Below, piece by piece: positions 22,641 to 32,916 of a stretch of DNA of 64,000 bases. The stretch spans positions 1 to 64,000 of the forward strand of contig JAECUM010006720.1 in the NCBI GenBank assembly GCA_016617855.1, given 5' to 3'. Every line of letters starts with the position of its first letter. Within the stretch, counting starts at the first letter, position 1. Source of the stretch: Megalonaias nervosa (taxonomy: Eukaryota; Mollusca; Bivalvia; Unionida; Unionidae). Made by a program: the position numbers and the translations under genes. The notes below the pieces were generated by a model. That model searched no databases. It saw nothing but the letters and a program-made list of their open reading frames with translations, and was not told where the DNA came from.

Positions 22641-23239
22641 ACCCCTTCGTTTAATGTATTTGGGTTTATTTTTGTAAGTTTTGAATGGATAACTTTTATA
22701 ATAAGGAACAAAAAAGTCGTATGGTTGCGAGAGTTAAAACTTCCAGTCAAGAGCTGGAGATCGAATCAACCAGCAATTGATCTAGGGTCGTTGATAAAGC
22801 CAGCGAATGTTTTATCTGTGGAGAACATAAATAAACGTATGCTTGAACTTATATCCCAAAATAACCAAATCAACCAAACAAACAACAAACATATGACACG
22901 CAGGCCCCTTCACTGAGAGAGTTTGAGGCCCTTAGACCCTGGAAATATTGAAATTAGGAAATGAACCGAATACCAAAACAAACCCATATAATTTATTATA
23001 TAAAAATTTAAAAGACAACTAAGTACACAACGAATTATTTTCAAAATTGTTTATTTAAGAAAAGCCTTTCAAGGCCCCTGTTGGTTGAGGGTGGGCCATA
23101 TGACCACTCTGGCCCTCTCCACTCTGATTGGACCTGGTGGCACATGAAGAAGAGTTGTTTAAATGAGAATGTAGGGTAAAGATCTTTCTTTCCTAAAACA
23201 AAAAAGAAAGGAAACAGCAACCACATCAATTCAATTCCC

Positions 23240-26200
23240 TATGTGTAACAGCAATCACATCAACCCAATTTATTATGAGTAACAGCAATCACATCAACCC
23301 AATTCATCATGAGTAACAGCAATCACATCAACCCAATTCATTATGAGTAACAGCAATCACATCAACCCAATTCATTATGAGTAACAGCAATAATATCAAT
23401 CCAGCTCATTTATGTAGCAGCAATTACATCAATCCAGTTCATTATATGTGACAAAAATCACACAAATCCAACTCATTATGTGTAATAGTAGTAATCACAT
23501 CAATCCAATTCATCCAGTGCAACAGCAACTACATCAATGAGATTCATTATGTGTAACAGGAATCTCATCACTACAATCCATTAGGTGTATCAACAATCAC
23601 ATCCATCACATTCATTATGTGTAGCAGAAATCACATCAATCCAATTCATGATGTATAACAGCAGTCACATAAATCCATTTCATGATGTGGAACAACAATC
23701 ACATCAATTCAATTCATTATGTGTAACAGCAATCATGTCAATCCAATTAATTATGTTCAACAGTAACGACATCATTAGGTGTAACAAGAATCATATCAAT
23801 GTAATCCATTTAGTGAAACAGCAATCACATCAATCCAATTCACTAGGTGTAACTGCAATCACATCAGTGTAATACATTCAGTGAAACAGCAATCACATCA
23901 ATCCAATTCACTAGGTGTAACATCAATTTTATGCATTTAGTGAAACTGCAATCACATCAATCCAATTCACTAGGTGTGACAGCAATCATATGAAGGTATT
24001 ACATTTAGTGAAACAGCAATCATATCAATCCAATTCATTTTGTGTAAGAGCAATCATATAAACCTAATTCATCATGTGTAAAAACAATCACAACATTCCA
24101 ATTCATTTACTCAAACATCAATCACATAAATCAAATCCATTACGTGTAACAGCAATAATATCAACCAAATTCATAGTGTAACAGCAATCACTTCACTCCA
24201 GTACATTATGTGTAAGAGCAATAACATCAATCCAATTAATTATGTGTAACAGGAATCATATCAATCTAATTCGTTGTGTAACAGGAATCACATCAATCCA
24301 ATTCATTATGTGTAACATCAATCATATCGCTCCAATTAATTATGTGTAACAGCAACCAAATCAGTCCAATTCATAACGCTTAACAGCAATCACATAAATC
24401 TAATTGATTATATCTAACAGCAATCACATCAATTCATTATGTGTAAGGAGTCACATCAATCTAATTCATTATGAGAACAGCAATCACATCAATCCAATTC
24501 ATTATGTATAAAATCGATCATATAACTCCAATTAATTATGTGTAACAGCAATCACATCAATCCAATTCATTATGTGTAGCAAGAATCACATTTCTCCACT
24601 TCATCAGGTGTAACTGCAATCCGATCAATCCAATTCATTATGTGTAACATCAACCACATCAATCTAATTCATTATGTGTAACAGTAACCAAATCACATCA
24701 ATTCACTAGGTGTAACAACAATCACATCAATCCAACTAATTATGTGTAACTGCAAGCACATAAATCCAATTAAGTATGTATAACAGCAAGCACATCAATC
24801 CAATTCATTATGTCTAACAGCAAGCATATCAATCCATTATGTGTAAGAGCAATCATATAAATCCAATTCATTATGCGTAACAGCAATCAAATCAAGTCAG
24901 TTTATTCTGTGTAACAACAATCATATTGCTCAAATTAATTATTTGCAACAGCAATCACATCAATCCAATTCATTATGTGTAACAGCAACCAAATCATATC
25001 CACTCATTATGTGTAACAGCAACCAAATCATTCCCATTCATTATGTGTAACAGCAATAATATCACTCCAATTCATTAAATGTAACAAGAATCAAATCAAT
25101 GCAATTCATTTAGTGAAAACAACAATCACAAAATTCAATTCATTATGCGTAACAGTAATCACACATCCTATCCATTATGTGTAACAGCAATCACATTATG
25201 CCTATTTATCTACTGAAATAGCAATCACGTAAATCAAATTCATTTCTTGTAAATAGCAATCATACCAATCCAATTCATTGTGTGTATTAGCAGTCATATC
25301 AACCCAATTCATTGTGTGATAGCAGTCACATCAACCCAATTCATTGTGTATGATAGCAGTCATATCAATCCAATTCATTGCGTGTGATAGCAGTCATATC
25401 AATCCAATTTATTGTGCGTGATTGCAGTCATATCAATCCAATTCATTGTTTGTGATAGAAGTCATATCAACCCAATTCATTGTGTGTGATAGCAGTCATA
25501 TCAATCAAATTCATTGCGTGTGATAGCAGTCATATCAATCCAATTCATTGTGTGTGATAGCAGTCATATCAACCCAATTCATTGTGTGTGATAGCAGTCA
25601 TATCAACCCAGTTCATTGTGTGTGATAGCAGTCATATCAGTCCAATTCATTTAGAGAAACAACAACCAGATCATTCCAATCCATTGTGTGTAACAGCAAT
25701 CAGGTCACTTCAGTTCATTGTGTGTTAATGCAATCACATCAAATTTAAATTTGTGTAACAGCAATCACATTAATCCAATTACATCAATCCAATTCATTAT
25801 GTGTAACAGGAATCACAACAATCCCATTCATTTAGTAAAAGAGCAATCATATCAAATGAATCCATTATGTGTAGTAAAATAGCAAACATATCAAATGAAT
25901 CCATTATGTCTAACAGCAATCACGTTATTTCCGTTCATTACGTGTAAGAGCAATCACGTCAATCCAACTTATTATGTGTAACAGCAATCACATAAATTAA
26001 ATTCATTATGTATAACAGGAATCATATCAATCCAATTCATTATGTGTAACCGGAATCACATCAATTTAATTTAGTATGTGTAACAGCATTTACAAGAATC
26101 TAATTCATTATTTGTAAGAGTAAAGGAGTCAAATCAAATCATTGTGTAACAGGAACCATATCAATCCAATTCATTATGTGTGATAGCAGTCATATCAATC

Positions 26201-26355
26201 CAATTCATTGTGTGTGACAGCAGTCATATCAATCCAATTCACTGTGTGTGACAGCAGTCATATCAATTCAATTTATTGTGTGTGATAGTAGTCATATCAA
26301 TCCAATTCACTGTATGTGATGGCAGTCATATCAATCCATTTCATTATGTGTGATA
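23240..26355. repeat. 34-bp minisatellite, main array (~90 copies)
   Basis: Consecutive diverged copies of a 34-bp unit near 'aacagcaatcacatcaatcc' plus 'aattcattatgtgt'. A second variant, with 'gatagcagtcatatcaatcc' and 'attgtgtgt', is concentrated at about 25290-25650 and 26170-26355. Insertions and deletions of a few bases are frequent. The 95-codon frame at 23585-23872 is the unit read in frame, not a protein. Confidence 0.95.
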
Positions 26356-26358
26356 TAT

Positions 26359-26512
26359 AGAATCTATGTTGGGGTTTGGACCGAGACAAGGAAATCCCAG
26401 TCAAGGGGTTACATTATTTGTCTACCTACGAGGCTTTCCGAGTGGGAAGACATATAATGCAACCCCGCGACTGTGATTTTCTTGTCTCAGTCCAAACCCC
26501 AACGTAGATTCT
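26359..26512. repeat. Long imperfect hairpin at the edge of the 34-bp array
   Basis: Arms begin 'agaatctatgttggggtttg' and end with its near-complement 'caaaccccaacgtagattct'. Pairing continues inward through 'gagacaag', 'cttgtctc' and 'ggggttacattat..gtct'. The loop is about 25 bases. It is a MITE or foldback element of about 154 bp lodged beside the array. Confidence 0.8.
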
Positions 26513-26778
26513 TTTTCTCACCCAATATTTTCCTTTAAAGTAAAATGAACTCATCACTAGTGTAATATAGTTCACATCCAAATGTTTACATGCGGCTCAT
26601 TAATACAAACATGTTAATGAGGGCTGTGGTGTGACCGTTGCATCCGAAGTACACAGTTTATACGCATGAGCAAAGAAAAATAATAACATAAAACATCGCG
26701 TAGTAATGAGGTATCATCACATTTAATATATGGATGTTACATGAAATTAACAATAAATAATTAATATTTATTACAAGA

Positions 26779-26926
26779 ACATGCGCGCCCGCAGGATTGT
26801 TTGCAGGGGGTGTGTCAGGACTTTGTGCGGGGGGGGGGTCAGGATTTCTTTGGGGGGGGGCGGTATTTGCAGTATGATTTGGGGGGGTCACGTGACCCCC
26901 CTTGACCCATGCTGCGGGCGCCCATG
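26779..26926. mobile_element. Short G-rich inverted-repeat element
   Basis: The ends 'gcgcccgcag' (about 26786) and 'ctgcgggcgc' (26911-26920) are inverted repeats. Between them are four G runs of 5-10 bases near 26806, 26830, 26854 and 26880, plus a palindromic 'ggggtcacgtgacccc'. It is likely a small non-autonomous DNA element. The G runs could form a G-quadruplex. Confidence 0.55.
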
Positions 26927-27560
26927 TACAAGAAACTGTTTCATTTTCATCAGTTCCAATTTTGAAAAGTTATATTGTAAATAATGAAACGATACTGGGT
27001 CCTCAGCTCTACTGTAGTTATACTTAGTACAAGCTGTAACGAAGAGTAACATGTTGCATTAGATTATTCATGGGTAATTAAGAGATCTGTGTCACTATCA
27101 TATATAACTCTTCTTTTTTTGGAGGAGGTGAAACTGTGGCATACTTGTGTTGGTCCTTAATATTGATTGTAAAATTACACACGTGTATAAAAGACCCTCC
27201 AAATACGGACCCTAGCGGATAACCATTTGCTAAATTTTCAAGTTCACGGATTCTTTGAAAATTGATTTTTCTATCTTGGAAATATGGCAAGTGCTACAGT
27301 GACATTTGCTTATGGATTAATGTGTTGACGGATAAACGATTCCTTCTGGCTGGTAAGTGCATTACTTATCATTAAATATTGTAGGTATATTTTTGATTCA
27401 ACTGGGGCACAATGGAGATGCTTAACAAAATTAGAATAAAGCATGTTTGACATAACACATTTCTGGCTGTTACTAAGTTTTCTGTAGTTGTTAAGAGATT
27501 TGGGAGGCTATGAAGTGTATACGTCTATAGTCTATGTGCATAGATCAGTGTTTTCTGTCA
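26927..27560. other. No gene seen
   Basis: AT-rich spacer. The short minus-strand frame at 27078-27290 has no recognisable feature. Confidence 0.4.
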
Positions 27561-27781
27561 TAGTTCATTTCACACAGCTTTGAGAATTTTATCCTATCTG
27601 TAGCACAGTCAATTTTCAGGTCAGCGTCATTAAATGTAGCTAATAGTATATAATTTGTTTCACACGAAGTATTTAAAACTAGTTAGGTAGCTTTAGCTAC
27701 ATTTAATGACGCTGTCCTGAAAATGTACTGAGCTAGGCCTGCATATAGGATACAATTGACCATGCTGTGTGGAACGAACTA
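27561..27781. repeat. Foldback element with ~85-bp arms
   Basis: The left arm (27561-27645) starts 'tagttcatttcacacagc' and ends 'cattaaatgtagcta'. The right arm (27695-27781) is its reverse complement with several mismatches, including 'agctacatttaatgacgctg'. The spacer is about 50 bases. No ORF. Confidence 0.75.
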
Positions 27782-27897
27782 GCATAATACCAAAAAGCTT
27801 GACATCGTGAGCGTGTTTGTCTTTGTCTCTCTCAAAATGTTTTTGTATGGTGTGTTCTCAAAGATGGATTGACCTTAAGTTACTAGGTTTTTGTTAT

Positions 27898-27941
27898 ATA
27901 TATTTGTTGTTGTTGTTGTTCTTGTTGTTGTTGTTGTTTGA
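27898..27941. repeat. (TTG)n microsatellite
   Basis: Run of TTG/GTT units with one interruption. Confidence 0.9.
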
Positions 27942-28089
27942 TTTTAGAATAACTACGTCAGGCACAGCAGAAGACAACAAGGGTTTCTTTTTTTTAAAAG
28001 TAATTCTGAGCGCGTGGACACCTTGACTGAGACGACTGGTCTGAGATGACTAGACTGAGATAAGAAAAGTAAGGTTAGCAAAACAGCTA

Positions 28090-28395
28090 GATTTCTATGT
28101 CGCACGGGTGAGAAAACAGTCATATCAGTTCAAATCATTACGTGTGATAGCAGTCATATCAATTCAATTCATTGTGTGTGATAGCAGTCATATCAGTCTA
28201 ATTCAGTATGTGTGATAGCAGTCATATCAATCCAATTCATGATGTGTGATAGCAGTCATATCAATCCAATTCATTGTGTGCAACAGCAATCACAATAATC
28301 CACTTCATTTTGTTTAACAGCAGACACATGAATTCAATTCATTGTATGTAAGAGCAACCACACCACACCAATTAATTTAGTGAAACAGCAATCAC
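28090..28395. repeat. 34-bp minisatellite, second block
   Basis: About nine copies of the same 34-bp family as 23240-26355, mostly the 'gatagcagtcatatcaatcc' variant at first. It is separated from the main array by about 1.7 kb of unrelated sequence and ends at a SINE. Confidence 0.9.
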
Positions 28396-28735
28396 AGCAG
28401 TGTTTGAGTATGTGTGTGTGTGTGTCTGTATGTGTATGTGATTTGGATTGTTAATGTAGCTTTAACAATTTTACAATCATATCGCTAGGATGTCTGCTGT
28501 GTGGCAGTTTATAGTTACGTCTAGCACCGGGGCATCATGCCGCAGACATGTAGCATGATGTCTCACCCAGTCACAATATCCCGCAGGCCGACCAGTCCTA
28601 ACACTAACCTCTTAATGCTGGGAGCTATTTTTTTTAAAAAAAAGTCTTTGGTATGACTCGGTCGGGGTTCGAACCCGCGACCTCCCGTATCCGAGGCGGA
28701 CGCTCTAACCACTTAGGCCTCCGGAGCGATCCAAT
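28396..28735 (-). mobile_element. tRNA-headed SINE, copy 1, inside the 34-bp array
   Basis: On the minus strand the head reads 'ctccggaggcctaagtggtt' then 'ggttcgaaccccgaccgagt' (boxes A and B). A conserved body follows with 'ctgggtgagacatcatgct', then a CA-rich tail, seen on the plus strand as tgtgtgtg at about 28408-28430. The minisatellite resumes right after it, so the SINE inserted into the array. Five other copies lie in this window. Confidence 0.88.
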
Positions 28736-28915
28736 CACAACTGTCCAATTCATTATGTTAACAGCAACCACATCACTACAATTCATTCAGTGCAATAGAA
28801 ATTACATGAATCTAATTCATTATTTGTAACAGCAATCACAAGAATCAAACTGATTTTGTATAACACCAAACACACAAATCCAATTCATTTGTGTTAACAA
28901 CAAACTCATTCTCTC
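28736..28915. repeat. 34-bp minisatellite, third block
   Basis: Continuation of the 34-bp array beyond the SINE, about five diverged copies. Confidence 0.8.
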
Positions 28916-30419
28916 AGTATTGGCGATTTTGTTTCTCCATATGGAGCAGTTGCTGAAATTAGAATGTGGTGGAAAGATCTTGAATTTGGACACGTCCCCT
29001 CGAGGTCGGACCGGAATGGGAAGACGAGGAGTTGACCTGATAGTACCTGGGAACAGAGTAATTCAGATGAGCACGCAAACGCTTTTTTATTGCAGAGTTC
29101 GAGATTAAATTGATCTTTTGTCTCTCTGTTTTATGTCATATATTTTTAAGTCCTATCTTTCACTGTCTTTTCTTATCCTCAAATAATGGATATAATAACC
29201 ATTGTAAGAATTTTCTTGGGCTCAACTAATTTCTTGAACTCTGCAAACACATGTACAAATATCTGCGAATACACGTGTATACAGGTATATAACACAACGC
29301 TAGAACGACCACGTTTGCAAATGGAATGTTTTATTGTATACAAAAACAGTATGGTTATATACATATTGTTTTCGGAGGTCACGAGATCATGTAATGTATT
29401 ATGCTTAGCACCTACAAACAACAGTACTTAGTACTTACATACCTTAATATACTGCAAGTCAACTTGAGTTGCAAATCATATATTATAAATAGTAAAAAAA
29501 TAACAAAATTAACATGAATTCATATTTTTGCATATACAACGTTATTTAAATTGAAAAGCAACAATCACAAAAAATTTCTCAAAAAGCAAAGGCAAGCAAA
29601 AAGTAGATGCATCAAGAACACAAGGTAATTCATCTGAACTTAGAAACTTTTTTAAAATACAGTCACAGGAGATATTTCTTCAAAGAACACTTCTATGTTT
29701 GAAGAAATATGTTCCAATTAAATATTATGCTTAAAAAATTAAATGTATACTGTATTTGTATAACTTAACAATTACAACTGACACACAGGAACTACAGCTT
29801 ATCTCAAGATAAAGCGTAATCAACAAACATGTTACATGTTAATAGACACTGAATGACGTTCATACAAAATGATTATAATAATATTTGTCTTAGGAAAGGG
29901 CAGCGGAGAAAGAAGTGAAATCAAAAACTCTCTTTTCTGTAGGAAATTTTGCAATCACATCTTTAGACTGAATAGGAGTTTTTGAAAATTGAGATAACAA
30001 ATACAATTCTACAAAAAAAACCCAACAAAAGCATTGGTACACTTTTTCCATTTTAGATCCTCGAACAATTTTCAGAATATTACTTCCATGCACGAGTTCA
30101 TAATTAGTGAACATTCTAAATGTAATGAACTGTATAACTTTTATTGTTGGGTACTTATAAAATATACAAGGATGTATATCAAGAAATTTAGAAAAAAAAT
30201 TAAAGAAAAACCAAAACAATCAGACCCTACTTTTTCCTGTCGTGTTTGCATGAATACAAGTTACAAATAATTGTATATACTGGAATATAATTTTGTACTG
30301 ACGAAACCTAAAAATGCCCTAAAACTTTCATGAAAAAATCCCCATAAAAGTAAATATTGTAGAAAAAGTTTTCATGCATTGCAAACTGGTAAATCTAGTA
30401 TGATAAAGAACATTGACCG
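28916..30419. other. No gene seen
   Basis: AT-rich. Frames at 29186-29431 and 29890-30219 are T/A-driven and show no domain, signal peptide with cleavage context, or splice partners. Confidence 0.4.
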
Positions 30420-30640
30420 TCTTCACTCGCTTATAAGTCGTGTCCAACTGCAAACTGTAAAAACCAGATCTGCCGTCCCATATGGCGCCGGTATATCTGG
30501 GTCAGTGCAGTTTGTTATGAGTAATCAGTAGATCAAACAGCATAGACCCTGATCTACCGGCGCACGATGCTATGGCAGATCAGGATCTTTGACAATTACA
30601 GTTCGACTCGACTTATAAGCGAGTATAACCGGTAATATAT
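30420..30640 (+). repeat. Foldback repeat, copy 2
   Basis: The ends 'actcgcttataagtcg' and 'cgacttataagcgagt' are inverted repeats. The interior shares 'agcatagacc', 'atggcagatcagg' and 'gagtataa.cgg' with 17103-17305. It is an inverted-repeat element without coding sequence. Confidence 0.75.
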
Positions 30641-31735
30641 GAAGTCATATTGACATAACTGAACCAAAAATTGAAAAACTATGGACGTGCTTTTTTCTTG
30701 CTAGTAAAGTAAAACAATTTAACTGCACGCGTGCATCTCCTGTGTGCAAAAACAAGCATTGCAGGCAAATCACGGACATGTACGTGGCAAATGACAAGTA
30801 TTATCCAAGTAAAGCCCTAACAATGGAACGGATTGCTGAATTCAATATATACGATCATAGACATGCATTTACAGATGCGTTGTTAGAAAGAACTTCACAG
30901 TCACCCAATGAGATGTTTCAAAACCATGCACACATTTTCGGTTCCAAATAATGATCGTAATGGAACTTTGAAGTGAAACGATAACATTCTATTTATAAGT
31001 ATTTAAAAAATCCCTAGTGGTATCTCGATATGCGGGTTGGATGTTTGCTCACAACTCTTTTCAGCCGCCTACGTTCTGGTATATTCATATTCTAAATATA
31101 CTTCCAATCACAGGAGTTTCATATGCAGAATGAGCTGGGTCCAGGTTTACAAATATAAACAAGTTCACTTGTACTAAGATGAATATGTTTTCTTACCTTT
31201 TGTATAATCTACATTAGCAAAAAATAACATCAAATTAGGCAATAGATTGGCAATGGTCACGTTACTGCATCAAGTTCACTGCAATTAAGTTTGTGTTGTA
31301 CGCATTTTCAACTTTTCGGTCATGTACTGTCAACAAGATCCAGGACAAGAGGTTTCTCGTAAATGGGATGACCTCGGTGGAGAACTACTTTAATATCGAT
31401 CCGACTACCTGGGCATAATGAAGAGGTACGTAAAGGGGAAACGAAATGCGCAGCATGAAAACGGGTTTTAAGTTTCAGTCGCATATGGTAAATTCAGATA
31501 AATAATGATTTCACAAAGTATTGCAAAGATTTTTTTTCATTACGAGATATGATGAACGGTTTATCAAAAATAGGCTACTAAAACTTCGTACTGGAAAATG
31601 CCCCAAATAAATAAATATACTGAAACAAAAAATAAAACAATTAAAATAATTCAATAGGCAGTTTTTAAACGTGTGACAGGGATACATTTTACAAAAAGGT
31701 AAAATAAATGCTTCTTCATCTTATTAAAAAAATCA

Positions 31736-31737
<2 letters not shown>
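30641..31737. other. No gene seen
   Basis: The frame at 30742-30951 (69 codons) has a fairly complex sequence but no recognised domain or start context. Nothing else is supported. Confidence 0.35.

Positions 31738-31780
<43 letters not shown>
31738..31780. repeat. (CT)n microsatellite
   Basis: About 20 CT units. Confidence 0.95.
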
Positions 31781-31783
<3 letters not shown>

Positions 31784-32418
31784 GAAAAGTTAGTATTTAT
31801 GAATTTTCGATAATAAGCATGCATGTATGCCCCGATGTTCATTGAACACATATTTTTAAATAGCAAATAGTTTGTAGAGGCATTAATGAGCAAAAATAGT
31901 GAAAAGTTTAAAAAAATTGTCTAAATTGTTAATGGGAAAAATCTCCGATCCCAGAGAAAAAATATAGTACAAAATATTGAGATAATTAATACAAAATTGT
32001 AAAAATGACTTTGGACATAGAGTAAAAAAAATACATAAACAAAATTAAATCTATCAAAGATAGATCTTTGGTCTTTTCATATCATTATGCGAGATATGCA
32101 TGTGGCAGCAGAAAACATTACTTCATATCACACTGTTCACGTATCCATCCGTCAAAGATACCTGGAAAGTGCATCATGGAAAATAAAAGTTCATATCTGA
32201 CGTACATGTAAATAGCTACTTTTTCAGTGGATTTAGTCACGATATGTTTTCACTGCTTGCATATCAGCAACGTAACTTCTTTCCACTAGTCAAATTTAAA
32301 CGTTTCCGGTGAGAAATTCATTTTCAAAAAAGGATTTAAAGCGTAGCAAGATCATTGTCCGTAATGTTGTCGTACCTTGAATTTTCAAAAGATAATAATG
32401 CAATCTCTTAAAAAATAC

Positions 32419-32424
32419 TTTATT
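32419..32424 (-). promoter_or_regulatory. AATAAA polyadenylation signal
   Basis: An AATAAA hexamer on the minus strand begins 13 bases after the stop of the helical secreted protein gene. The 3' UTR would be unusually short if this site is used; a later site is possible. Confidence 0.55.
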
Positions 32425-32436
32425 TTCTTTCCGATC

Positions 32437-32916
32437 CTAAGATGATCTGTTTTTCCCCTTACCCTTCCTGTTTTTCCGTTGCTTCTTCGACTTATTGTTC
32501 TTTCCTTTTCCTTTTCCATTTTTCTGCCCTTTAGTTTTACATACTAGTCTTCTCTTTCTGTGGCACTTTAACTCACATTTATTGAGACTTGAATTGACGT
32601 TGTCCTTAAAATTTGCGGTTAAACTGGCAAGGATTTCCTGTCCCTGGGTCAACACAGTCTCATTTAAGTTCATCAGCTCAGTGTAGCCTTTAGTTTCAAA
32701 ATCATGAGAAAATCCACCGATTTTCAGAATAATATCCTTATCGTCCAATGCAAGACTCTTTGCCAGCATCTTCATGTTGCACAACGCTCCTCGAATTCCT
32801 TTGATGGCATCAGACAGATGGCTCCCGTAACTGTCAATCCACTCCTTGCTATTGACCACATTGAGGTAAGCAGCCAATATCGTTAAACTTGTGTAGTTTC
32901 TGTATATTATCTTCTC
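32437..32916 (-). CDS. Candidate helical protein: last exon with helices and basic tail
   Basis: 480 bases including stop TAG, starting after tatattccag at EKIIYRNYTSLTILAAYLNV. It holds most of the helical core. Then follow the Cys cluster NKCELKCHRKRRLVC and the tail of repeated GKGK, NKSKK and KNRKGKGKNR. The frame remains open upstream to 33018, but that part is probably intron. Confidence 0.7.
   Translation of the reverse strand, partial: EKIIYRNYTSLTILAAYLNVVNSKEWIDSYGSHLSDAIKGIRGALCNMKMLAKSLALDDKDIILKIGGFSHDFETKGYTELMNLNETVLTQGQEILASLTANFKDNVNSSLNKCELKCHRKRRLVCKTKGQKNGKGKGKNNKSKKQRKNRKGKGKNRSS

Noticed and set aside
23585..23872. 95-codon open frame
   Set aside because: It is the 34-bp minisatellite read in one frame. 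The peptide repeats with the array and is lost as soon as indels accumulate.
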